A stretch of DNA of 64,000 nucleotides, from NCBI GenBank assembly GCA_038533575.1, contig JBCAYL010000001.1, positions 2,136,226-2,200,225 of the forward strand, read 5' to 3'. This stretch comes from Pseudomonadota bacterium (GTDB taxonomy: Bacteria; Pseudomonadota; Alphaproteobacteria; Rhodobacterales; Rhodobacteraceae). The notes beneath the pieces are model-generated. The model made no database searches. It had not been told where the DNA came from and saw only the letters and a list, made by a program, of their open reading frames with translations. Positions 8,249-15,070 of the stretch are shown here, in pieces; positions within the stretch are counted from its first letter, which is position 1, and every line of letters starts with the position of its first letter. The translations under genes were made by a program, and so were the position numbers.

Positions 8249-9400
8249 CTACCACCTTGATGGCGGCGTCCATAGGCCGTGCAAGTCACGCCGCATAGGG
8301 TCCAATTCTTCGATCTTCTCCCTGGTCCAAGCGACCCATTCGGCGGCTGTCATACCATCGATATCATCAACCTGCTCGGTTAGCATTCGGTGTTCGATAG
8401 CATCAACAAATACGCGAAGCCGCTCACATTCCTGCCATGAGACGGCTTGTTCGCGGAAGTGTTTCCACCGACGTGCTTCCAACTCACGCCGCTGCTGTTC
8501 TTCATATTGCTTACGCCGTTCCTCTTCATACCGAAGATGCTGCGCTTCCCGTTCAGCCTGTAGTTCGTCAAGCCTTGGACCACACGCCATGATAGAGGCT
8601 GTGATTTTTGGCAGAAGATCGATCACCTTTTTGTGCTGCTTTTCAATCCACTCCAGCCTACTACCTCCGGCATAGGTGTTGACCGCGATCCTTAAGAAGC
8701 CAGACGAATGCAACCCGTGTTGGTGATGATCAGGATATGATGACCAAGACTTATCAACATCGGACAGACCCTGCCTCATCTTCTCCTTGATAGCGCAGTC
8801 GAGGACATGGCTTCCAATCTTGACATCGAACTTGCCAGTGATTTTGGCATCAACGACTTTTGCGCCTGCCTTCTCCAAGGCTCGGAAGACCGTGCTGGTT
8901 GCTTGGAACCTGTATCGGTCTCGTTCTGTCAGGTCCGAGATTGGGTCCCAAAAAGAACCCCAGACCTCACGCCTGCGTTCCCGCCGTTCTTGCCTCCGCT
9001 TGGTTTGATCTTCACGGTGTTGTTTCACCCAACCTTTTACAAGCGGGTGCAGCTTGTTGAACTCGTCCAAAACTTCCAGACCAACGACTGCGTTCGCAGC
9101 ATCAGTTTCCGCTTTTTCAACTATTGGTGAGTGCTTTCGCTTGGATTCAGGTGGCGTGATGTCAAATTCTTCGCGCTGGCCTTCGCCGAGTTTTGGTAGT
9201 TTGGTGACCTCAACTTGCTTTCCAGCTTCCAGCTTCGTCCAGTGGCCCTGGGGAGGCCGAGGAATATTGTGACGGTCGCATATCTTGGCCAGGCCAGTGG
9301 CTGTTACCCCGTAGTCTTTGGACAACTCCGTGAGTGGTTTTTCCCAAACCTGACGATGTAGCTCAGTTCTCGTCATTCTATGTCTTCGCACGGGGGTCAT
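8249..9400 (-). CDS. Unknown protein with N-terminal helix-turn-helix-like region
   Basis: 384 aa from the ATG of MTPVRRHRM (9400); the frame is open to 9517 but would then overlap the upstream peptidase gene. An alternative ATG lies eight codons further in (9376). Residues ~8-55 (MTRTELHRQVWEKPLTELSK, GVTATGLAKICDRHNIP, GHWTKLEAGK) form a recurring block seen in hypothetical proteins of mobile regions and look like a DNA-binding module. The middle contains long charged helices (EDQTKRRQERRERRREVW) and the C-terminal third a coiled coil (EERRKQYEEQQRRELEARRW). Third gene of the XRE-ImmA transcription unit, 26 bases after the peptidase stop. Function unknown. Confidence 0.7.
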   Translation of the reverse strand: MTPVRRHRMTRTELHRQVWEKPLTELSKDYGVTATGLAKICDRHNIPRPPQGHWTKLEAGKQVEVTKLPKLGEGQREEFDITPPESKRKHSPIVEKAETDAANAVVGLEVLDEFNKLHPLVKGWVKQHREDQTKRRQERRERRREVWGSFWDPISDLTERDRYRFQATSTVFRALEKAGAKVVDAKITGKFDVKIGSHVLDCAIKEKMRQGLSDVDKSWSSYPDHHQHGLHSSGFLRIAVNTYAGGSRLEWIEKQHKKVIDLLPKITASIMACGPRLDELQAEREAQHLRYEEERRKQYEEQQRRELEARRWKHFREQAVSWQECERLRVFVDAIEHRMLTEQVDDIDGMTAAEWVAWTREKIEELDPMRRDLHGLWTPPSRW

Positions 9401-9426
9401 CTTCCCAGCTTCGTCATTGGTCAAGT

Positions 9427-9996
9427 TTAGCCTCGACGACGCTTCATTTGGTAGGCAACGCCAGTCATTCGAGTTCGCCAGGTCAGCATCTCGGCGCTGA
9501 CCTGATACTGTTCGCAAGCAACTTGCTGTGGTGTTCGCCGACTTTGTATTGCCATCAATGCAGGACGTGGCAGCAAGAGAGTGCCAGCCAACCAGTCTGC
9601 TTCGTCTTCTTGGTCTTGGTTGAAGTTACCAGGAACCAGCGAACCGTCCTCAAGGATACAAGCCTCAGCAAGCTCGTGACCCAGGATTATGTGCGAGAGT
9701 TCATGCATGATGACACTGTTCCGACGACCCGAAGACGACACGGGTTTGAACAGCACCAGGTTGGACGTTCCAACCCTCATCGTAAGTGCAGACCATGAGT
9801 CGTCCTGTTCATCGTTAAGCACTTCAACATCGTTGGCACTTAGCTGTGTGATGTCATCCGTGGACCATACGGTCACACCAAGATGCTCTGCCAACATCTC
9901 GGCTGACAACGGAGCGATATTGTTCAGCCCAAGCTGTTTGCGGTATTCTACCGCTCGTCGTTCACACTGTGATTTGAAGCCACGACGGAATGCCAA
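9427..9996 (-). CDS. ImmA/IrrE-family metallopeptidase
   Basis: Zinc peptidase of the ImmA/IrrE family, 189 aa. The HExxH motif is VIMHELSHIILGHE (about residues 96-108) and the downstream acidic ligand region is EDEADWLAGTLLLPR, a hallmark of the family. Family members cleave their cognate XRE repressor to relieve repression; here the repressor gene is immediately upstream. The frame starts with TTG at 9996, directly abutting the repressor stop codon, and no ATG occurs before residue 34, so the TTG start with translational coupling is the best choice. Confidence 0.88.
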   Translation of the reverse strand: MAFRRGFKSQCERRAVEYRKQLGLNNIAPLSAEMLAEHLGVTVWSTDDITQLSANDVEVLNDEQDDSWSALTMRVGTSNLVLFKPVSSSGRRNSVIMHELSHIILGHELAEACILEDGSLVPGNFNQDQEDEADWLAGTLLLPRPALMAIQSRRTPQQVACEQYQVSAEMLTWRTRMTGVAYQMKRRRG

Positions 9997-10311
9997 CTAG
10001 TGGCCTCTGGCATCGACTTTGATGAACTGCTCCGATGCCTTCTCGATGAGATTAGCTAGTGATCTGGCAGTCTGCGGCGGCACCGCCTTCTTGTTTTTGA
10101 ATGCGATCTGGAGATTCGCAACACCAGTGAATTTTGCGGTGTCTTCACCGATCCACTGACAGATTTTTTCAAGTGTTCCCACGTCTGGGACATGACCATT
10201 TTCAATTCTTGATAGTGTTGAGGGACTAATGCCAATTTCTTTTGCAGCGGCACGAACCCCCATGTTTCCTCTATGTTTAGCGAGTATCCCGCCAAGTTCC
10301 CCGATATCCAT
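9997..10311 (-). CDS. XRE-family repressor, partner of ImmA-like peptidase
   Basis: 104 aa from the ATG at 10311 (MDIGELGGIL), which has GGGAGA five bases upstream; the frame also contains a TTG four codons earlier. The N-terminal helix-turn-helix is classical (VRAAAKEIGISPSTLSRIENGHVPD). The C-terminal part (AFKNKKAVPPQTARSLANLI) probably receives the peptidase. It is divergent from the TIR-like operon, with a large inverted repeat in between, so it likely represses itself and that operon. Confidence 0.88.
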   Translation of the reverse strand: MDIGELGGILAKHRGNMGVRAAAKEIGISPSTLSRIENGHVPDVGTLEKICQWIGEDTAKFTGVANLQIAFKNKKAVPPQTARSLANLIEKASEQFIKVDARGH

Positions 10312-10344
10312 GCAGTCTCCCAAGTGTCTCTCAGGTTGGTATTA

Positions 10345-10402
10345 GTGTTTCACACACTGGACAGGCGTGGGGCCGTTTGCTAGTGTCCAACCTATGAAAC
10401 AC
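10345..10402. promoter_or_regulatory. Large dyad between XRE repressor and TIR operon
   Basis: GTGTTTCA-N5-TGGACA at 10345-10363 is mirrored by TGTCCA-N5-TGAAACAC at 10384-10402: two arms of 19 with 14 matching pairs, the mismatches being the five central spacer positions of each arm. Each arm looks like a two-part recognition site. Its place in the 180-base divergent spacer makes it the obvious operator candidate for the XRE protein at 9997-10311. Confidence 0.65.
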
Positions 10403-10491
10403 TTCAAGCACTTCCTCTTGAGTGAGTCAACTTTGGTAGAATACTGGATGGGTGCTCGGCATCGATCTGCGCAGAAGCGAAAGAGGATGCG

Positions 10492-10965
10492 ATGAAGGGT
10501 AGTAAGAACATTTTTATCAGCCACATCCATGAAGATGATGCTGGACTGGCCAAGCTGAAGACTTTGACCCGCAACAACGGGCTGACGGTGCGTGATGGGT
10601 CGATCAATAAGGCCAAACCAAACCGCGCAAAGAACGCTGACTACATCCTGAATAAAATCATTGGACCGCGCATCAAATGGTGCAGCGTGATGGTGGTCTA
10701 CATTACGCCAGGGACCAAAAACAGCGAATGGGTGGACAAGGAGATCTTGCGGGCCGCCAGCTTAGGCAAACGCATCGTCGGGGTTTGGGCACATGGTCAT
10801 GCTGGATGTGAACCACCGTCTAACCTCGAGAAATTGGCCGATGCGATGGTGGGGTGGCATGGTGGTCGCGTAGTTGATGCATTGACTGGCGATTTCAACG
10901 GTCGAGAAACAAAAAACGGAGAGGTCTGTCAGCCGATCCCGTTCAAGCGGGTGGTGTGCCAATGA
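10492..10965 (+). CDS. TIR-like (ThsB/DUF1863-type) protein
   Basis: 157 aa. The N-terminus KNIFISHIHEDD is the first strand and loop of a TIR-like fold; CSVMVVYITPGTKNSEWVDKEI is the fourth strand followed by the SxWVxxE helix in which TIR NADases keep the catalytic glutamate (Glu84 here), and GKRIVGVWAHG is the last strand. It resembles the DUF1863/ThsB group of TIR-like proteins used in Thoeris-type phage defence. It heads a four-gene operon in which every junction is an ATGA overlap. Likely role: sensing or producing an NAD-derived signal; this is inference from the family, and catalytic activity is not shown. Confidence 0.78.
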   Translation: MKGSKNIFISHIHEDDAGLAKLKTLTRNNGLTVRDGSINKAKPNRAKNADYILNKIIGPRIKWCSVMVVYITPGTKNSEWVDKEILRAASLGKRIVGVWAHGHAGCEPPSNLEKLADAMVGWHGGRVVDALTGDFNGRETKNGEVCQPIPFKRVVCQ

Positions 10966-11587
10966 CGGTGTGGTCATACAAGGTAGCCCGTGACTATGGC
11001 TTCGCACCCAACCCATTTCATGGTGTCTGCACTTTGGCCTGCTGCAAGCCATTGATCCGAGGCCATGCTGATATTGGTGACTGGGTAATCGGGGCGGGGT
11101 CCAAGGCAAACGGGCTTTGGGGCAAGATCGTCTATGCGATGATTGTCGATGAAACGCTGACCTTCGACCAGTATTGGAATGACCACAGGTTCCAAGTGAA
11201 GAAGCCCGTGATAGGCGGAACCCATAAGGGTTTTTCGGCGACAACATCTATCAACGCGACGGTGGTGCAGACGGTTTTCGGCAAGCAGACTCGCACCACA
11301 GTCTACGCAACGGTCATGTCAACATCGACAACCTGCGCCAGGACACCCAGCATGATCGCGTTCTGTTGGCACGGGAATTTATCTACTTTGGTGCCAACGC
11401 GGTCGCACCGCCTAAGGAAGCCTTTGGCCACCTTCAAGAACCATTTCCTCGTGATGTTCGCACTTATAAGAGCTACTCACCTGCGATGCAGCAAGCCATT
11501 AAGGACTGGTTGTCGGGCTCATTTGAATGGGGTCTGCACGGATTGCCCGAAGCATGGGATAACGCCATCGAGGGTCAGCGCAAATGA
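10962..11587 (+). CDS. Nmad2-like nucleotide-modification-associated protein, frame broken
   Basis: Starts at the ATG overlapping the TIR gene stop (ATGA, 10962-10965). The first part (MTVWSYKVARDYGFAPNPFH, CTLACCKPLIRGHADIGDWV, LTFDQYWNDHRFQVKKPVIG) matches the Nmad2 domain proposed to act in nucleotide modification. After about residue 90 the family sequence continues only in the -1 frame (GDNIYQRDGGADGFRQADSH, LRNGHVNIDNLRQDTQHDRV, AREFIYFGANAVAPP) to the stop at 11587, which again overlaps the next start by ATGA. The switch lies at GGGTTTT (11228-11234) aligned as G GGT TTT, where a -1 slip yields KGFFGD, the residues I expect for the family. Either programmed frameshifting or a one-base loss in a T run. 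Joined product 208 aa. Confidence 0.75.
11228..11234 (+). other. Slippery heptamer G GGT TTT in the Nmad2-like gene
   Basis: The zero frame reads AAG GGT TTT TCG. The bases GGGTTTT fit the X XXY YYZ rule for -1 ribosomal slippage in the correct phase; slipping one base back gives TTC GGC GAC next and restores the family frame. I see no convincing pseudoknot just downstream. The alternative is a missing T in a run that should hold six. Confidence 0.5.
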
Positions 11588-12708
11588 CCTATGATATCCA
11601 GGCATACTGCAATGAGGCCCAGGCAACAGACCGCTTCAATGACGATGAAATCCAACCAATACTGTTGGGTCTGTTCGGCGAAGTTGGCGGCGTGATGTCG
11701 GCGGTGAAGAAGTTGCAACGGGAAGACAAGGCATACATTGGCTTCAGAGCAAACGTCATCGATGAGATGGGTGATGCGTTCTGGTATTTCACCGCGTTGG
11801 CCCGCAGGTTCAATGTTTCGGTGGCCCAACTCTTGTCTGATTTGAACACAACCGATGATTCACAGTCCGTTCTGGCCTCAGACGACCCGCTGAGCCCAGT
11901 CGCGATCTCCAACAAGATCGGTCCAAAGAAGGGGATATGCGACAAAGCATTGCTGAAGCTGGGGCGTGTCAGTGCCGACATGATGCGGATACAGGGTATG
12001 GACCAGGACGAACGTCTCGATGTCATGAGGATGTTTGCACGAGTTTATCTTGATGTGTTGGGCGAGTGTGAAGTCAGTTTTGCGGAGGTCCTGTCCGTCA
12101 ATGCCGACAAAACAAGATCGCGGTTCGGCAAGCTGATCCTGGACACACAACCAGACTTCGACTTCAGCTTCCCAGAATACGAACAGTTACCTCGGCAGTT
12201 TACCGTCGAGATGCGTGAGCGTGACAACGGCAAGGTATACCTTCGCTGCAACGATGTGTTCATTGGTGATCCACTGACTGACAACATCGGCGAAGAAGAT
12301 GGGTTCCGCTATCACGATGTTATCCATTTCGCCCATGCTGCGATCCTGCACTGGTCGCCGACAATGCGGGCGCTGCTAAAGCGCAAACGTAAGAGTGATC
12401 AACCCACGGATGAAAGCCAAGATGGTGGACGCGGTGTCGTGGTCGAGGAAGGGCTGGCAGCCTGGTTGTTCTCCAAGGCCAAAGAACTGGACTACTTCGA
12501 AGGTCACAGCAGCGTGTCACTGGACATCCTGAAGCACATCCAGGACTTTGTGCGCGGTTATGAGGTTGAGGAGTGCCCCATGAATCTATGGGAAAAGTGT
12601 ATTCTTGACGGGTATGGGGTCTTCCGCCAGGTGCGTGAGAACAAGGGGGGCATGATTATCGGGGACCGTGACAAACGCACCCTTCACTTCCAGAAGCTCG
12701 ACACATGA
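11584..12708 (+). CDS. MazG-like nucleotide pyrophosphohydrolase with extra C-terminal domain
   Basis: 374 aa. Residues ~25-85 form an all-alpha NTP pyrophosphatase domain (LLGLFGEVGGVMSAVKKL, then VIDEMGDAFWYFTALARRF). The second metal-binding pair is intact (E61xxD64) but the first is E33xxG36, so one usual acidic residue is replaced by glycine. The C-terminal ~180 residues (RYHDVIHFAHAAILHW, VVVEEGLAAWLFSKAKEL, MNLWEKCILDGYGVFRQV) match a helical domain, as I recall called MazG_C, found fused to MazG-like domains in conflict systems. ATGA overlaps join it to the genes on both sides. Likely substrate: a nucleotide or a modified nucleotide; not determinable here. Confidence 0.75.
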   Translation: MTYDIQAYCNEAQATDRFNDDEIQPILLGLFGEVGGVMSAVKKLQREDKAYIGFRANVIDEMGDAFWYFTALARRFNVSVAQLLSDLNTTDDSQSVLASDDPLSPVAISNKIGPKKGICDKALLKLGRVSADMMRIQGMDQDERLDVMRMFARVYLDVLGECEVSFAEVLSVNADKTRSRFGKLILDTQPDFDFSFPEYEQLPRQFTVEMRERDNGKVYLRCNDVFIGDPLTDNIGEEDGFRYHDVIHFAHAAILHWSPTMRALLKRKRKSDQPTDESQDGGRGVVVEEGLAAWLFSKAKELDYFEGHSSVSLDILKHIQDFVRGYEVEECPMNLWEKCILDGYGVFRQVRENKGGMIIGDRDKRTLHFQKLDT

Positions 12709-13421
12709 CAGACCCAACCGAACAGGACGGTGAGCCATTGTTTTCGTTCGTTGTCGGCGAAGACTTCAGCATCGCTGTCGAAGTCGGTGCGTGGGTTGCC
12801 CCTGCGCTTCTGGCAATCGGGGCGGTGCTGCTCATCTGGCTCTGGTTCCGTGGTCGCATCGGACTTGGTAGCTTTGAACTGGATAGCGCAGGTATCGGGA
12901 TTGGCGACACAACAGTCAGCTTTAGGCCGAACCGAACGGACCGTCAGATTGCGTATGCTATCTGGGTTGAATTGAACACCAGGAAGGTCGGACTTCCTAT
13001 CGATCCCGAACATGATGTGATCTCAGAGGTCTACAATTCCTGGTATGAGTTTTTCGGTGTGACCCGCGAACTCATCAAGGAAGTTCCAGCACACAAGCTC
13101 AAGAGCAAAGGCACCAGGGCTATAGTATGGGCGTCCGTGCAGGTGTTGAATGAAGGGCTACGGCCCCATCTGACCCAGTGGCAAGCCCGATATAGACGAT
13201 GGTATGAAGCCAAATTGACGGATGACGACATTAGAGACCCGCAATCTGTTCAACAAGAATTTCCTAAGTATGACGCACTAGTGGACGACCTATTGAGTAT
13301 CAACGCGAAGCTGATCCAGTATCGAAAAGCTATGTATGAACTCGCGACAGGTGACCCCGAAAGCATTATCTCAAGCGAGGGAAGCTCAGAATCGGAGGAC
13401 GATTCACAAGGGCGAGGTTAG
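12705..13421 (+). CDS. Single-helix membrane protein, last gene of the TIR/Nmad2/MazG operon
   Basis: 238 aa, start overlapping the MazG-like gene stop (ATGA, 12705-12708). One strong membrane helix at about residues 26-50 (VGAWVAPALLAIGAVLLIWL) followed by a cytoplasmic-looking soluble domain with IGIGDTTVSFRPNRTDRQIA, AIWVELNTRKVGLPIDPEHD and VYNSWYEFFGVTRELIKEVP, and an acidic serine-rich tail. I do not recognise a named family. Its position after signal- and nucleotide-handling enzymes suggests a membrane-associated component, possibly the effector; that is inference only. Confidence 0.6.
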   Translation: MTDPTEQDGEPLFSFVVGEDFSIAVEVGAWVAPALLAIGAVLLIWLWFRGRIGLGSFELDSAGIGIGDTTVSFRPNRTDRQIAYAIWVELNTRKVGLPIDPEHDVISEVYNSWYEFFGVTRELIKEVPAHKLKSKGTRAIVWASVQVLNEGLRPHLTQWQARYRRWYEAKLTDDDIRDPQSVQQEFPKYDALVDDLLSINAKLIQYRKAMYELATGDPESIISSEGSSESEDDSQGRG

Positions 13422-13458
13422 ATGTGCGCGAGTTATTTTTGCCCGATCGAACACGGCC

Positions 13459-13989
13459 TCAGTCATCGTAATTCGAAAGAACAAACGGCTGGAACTTATT
13501 AATGAACAAGCCAGCGAAATTCCTCCACCTGTTGACGGTTGGCCGAGTTAGCCGAAATGGTTGACCATTAACTGTCAGCGGTTGACCGTGGGCCACACGG
13601 TTCCGAATTTGGTTTATCGCGTCCAGCGTTGCTACCACTGAAGCGTTATTGCACTTCTGCCAACTCAAGCCATCCAATACGTCTGAATAACCAATACGGA
13701 AGAACAAATTTCGTATGTTGTGAGGATTCGGATTGCCCCAAGATTTTTCGGACGCCTCCCAATACTTGCCATACTCGTCGTCCGAAAAGTGATCAAACTC
13801 TTCACGTATTGCCGCTTGGAACGTGTCTTCAACGGCAGTTTGTAGGGCCGCTGAGATCAGAGTCGTAGAAGCTCGAAGTAATGAGGAACCAACACGTGCG
13901 CCGTTCGAGATTGGAGGTGCACCAACCTGCCCTCCAGTGACAAGTTTGTGTGCACGAAATAATTCATCAACGTCGTCTAGTGCGGCCAA
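13459..13989 (-). CDS. HEPN-like (possible RNase) protein
   Basis: 176 aa, convergent with the TIR operon. The only possible start is TTG at 13989, because an in-frame stop lies nine bases upstream and no ATG follows. The mostly helical sequence contains INQIRNRVAHGQPL, the Rx4H motif (R-NRVA-H) of HEPN RNases, preceded by VEDTFQAAIREEFD and LFFRIGYSDVLDGLSWQK; the layout resembles the RiboL-PSP/MAE-type HEPN group. Such proteins act as RNA-cutting toxins or defence effectors. Whether it belongs to the convergent TIR module or is independent is unclear. Confidence 0.6.
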   Translation of the reverse strand: MAALDDVDELFRAHKLVTGGQVGAPPISNGARVGSSLLRASTTLISAALQTAVEDTFQAAIREEFDHFSDDEYGKYWEASEKSWGNPNPHNIRNLFFRIGYSDVLDGLSWQKCNNASVVATLDAINQIRNRVAHGQPLTVNGQPFRLTRPTVNRWRNFAGLFINKFQPFVLSNYDD

Positions 13990-14095
13990 TTTGGGTATTT
14001 ACCTTTTACATTTATCTTCACCAAGCTTTGCACGGTGGCCCTGCAAAATCCAACAATCGTAGGAGCCGACTAGCAGAGTTCTCACAAACGGTCGT

Positions 14096-14112
14096 TATCG
14101 AGGTTCTCGATA
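14096..14112. promoter_or_regulatory. Perfect palindrome upstream of serine recombinase
   Basis: TATCGAG-GTT-CTCGATA, seven-base perfect arms, about 120 bases before the recombinase start. Position and size suit a resolvase or regulator binding site. Further short A-rich inverted repeats (CTCAAAA at about 14162 with TTTTGAG at about 14215) lie between it and the gene. Confidence 0.4.
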
Positions 14113-14232
14113 CATGCGGAATGTAGACTGGTTCATACCCACAGAACACACTTCATGAACCTCTCAAAAACCCCTATCGAAACATATCGTCAACTCTGCT
14201 ATGGTGCGGATGAGTTTTGAGAAGGAGGATGA

Positions 14233-14805
14233 ATGAATATAGGTTACGCACGGATCAGCACCGACACCCAAGTGATGGACGCCCAGATCGCGGTGCTGAA
14301 GTCAGCAGGGTGCGATAAGATATTCACGGAGGTCGCATCCGGCGCAAAAAAGGACCGGCCCGTTTTGGCCGAGGTGCTGGGTTATCTTCGTCCACATGCT
14401 GATGACACACTCGTGGTATACAAGCTGGATCGTGTGGCCCGCAGTCTTCCACATCTCATCGAAATTATGGATCACTTGAACAAGCATGGCATCGAGTTCC
14501 AGAGCCTCTCTGAGGCCATCGATACGAAGACCCCAGGGGGCAGGCTGCTGTTCCATGTCATGGGTGCCATATCCGCCTTTGAGCGTGACCTAATCATCGA
14601 ACGGACTCAGGCAGGCTTAAGGGCTGCCAAAGAGAAGGGCCGTGTTGGTGGGCGCCCTAAGAAGATGACGGAAGACAAAGTGAACGCAGTCCGTGAATTG
14701 CTGGCCAACGGGACACCCGTCAAGGATGCCGCCGCTGCCGTGGGTGTTTCGGTCCCAACCCTTTATCGGTGGCTACCTGGTGCTTCTCGAACTCGTGCGC
14801 CTTGA
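14233..14805 (+). CDS. Small serine recombinase (resolvase/invertase)
   Basis: 190 aa. The resolvase domain begins MNIGYARISTDTQ with the nucleophile Ser9, and continues with LDRVARSLPHLIEIM, GGRLLFHVMGAISAFERDLI and ERTQAGLRAAKEKGRVGGRP; residues ~150-185 are the C-terminal helix-turn-helix (VKDAAAAVGVSVPTLYRWL). Length is normal for Tn3-type resolvases and DNA invertases. A strong ribosome site (GGAGG) precedes the ATG. No transposase or invertible segment is seen beside it, so it may resolve island multimers or be a leftover of another element. Confidence 0.9.
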   Translation: MNIGYARISTDTQVMDAQIAVLKSAGCDKIFTEVASGAKKDRPVLAEVLGYLRPHADDTLVVYKLDRVARSLPHLIEIMDHLNKHGIEFQSLSEAIDTKTPGGRLLFHVMGAISAFERDLIIERTQAGLRAAKEKGRVGGRPKKMTEDKVNAVRELLANGTPVKDAAAAVGVSVPTLYRWLPGASRTRAP

Positions 14806-15070
14806 TATCTGGTCCACGTGATTTGACGGGTGTGCCGCATAGGCCGTGTCATCCGGTGTATTACGATTGATTGACCGCTCAACAATGTACACTCTAATAG
14901 AACAAATGGTGAACATATTGCGGGCGATGACGAATGGTCAAGCCTGAAGAGTTGGTCGAAGGTAGTAGTAGTAAGTGTGCGAAGCACAGCGAAGCGAAGC
15001 GGCAGCGGAGCACCGGAATGAGACTAGCGATAGAGCAAAGGAGGATGTCAAAGAGTCATAGAAAACAGCG
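14806..15070. other. Non-coding spacer with short repeats
   Basis: No gene is seen. The spacer contains four consecutive GTA triplets near 14962-14973 and three GAAGC units in GC-rich sequence near 14980-15000. Nothing recognisable as an RNA gene. Confidence 0.35.

Noticed and set aside
14962-15000. GTA and GAAGC short repeats as a CRISPR-like or satellite array
   Set aside because: The units are only three to five bases, with no regular spacers and no cas genes in the window.
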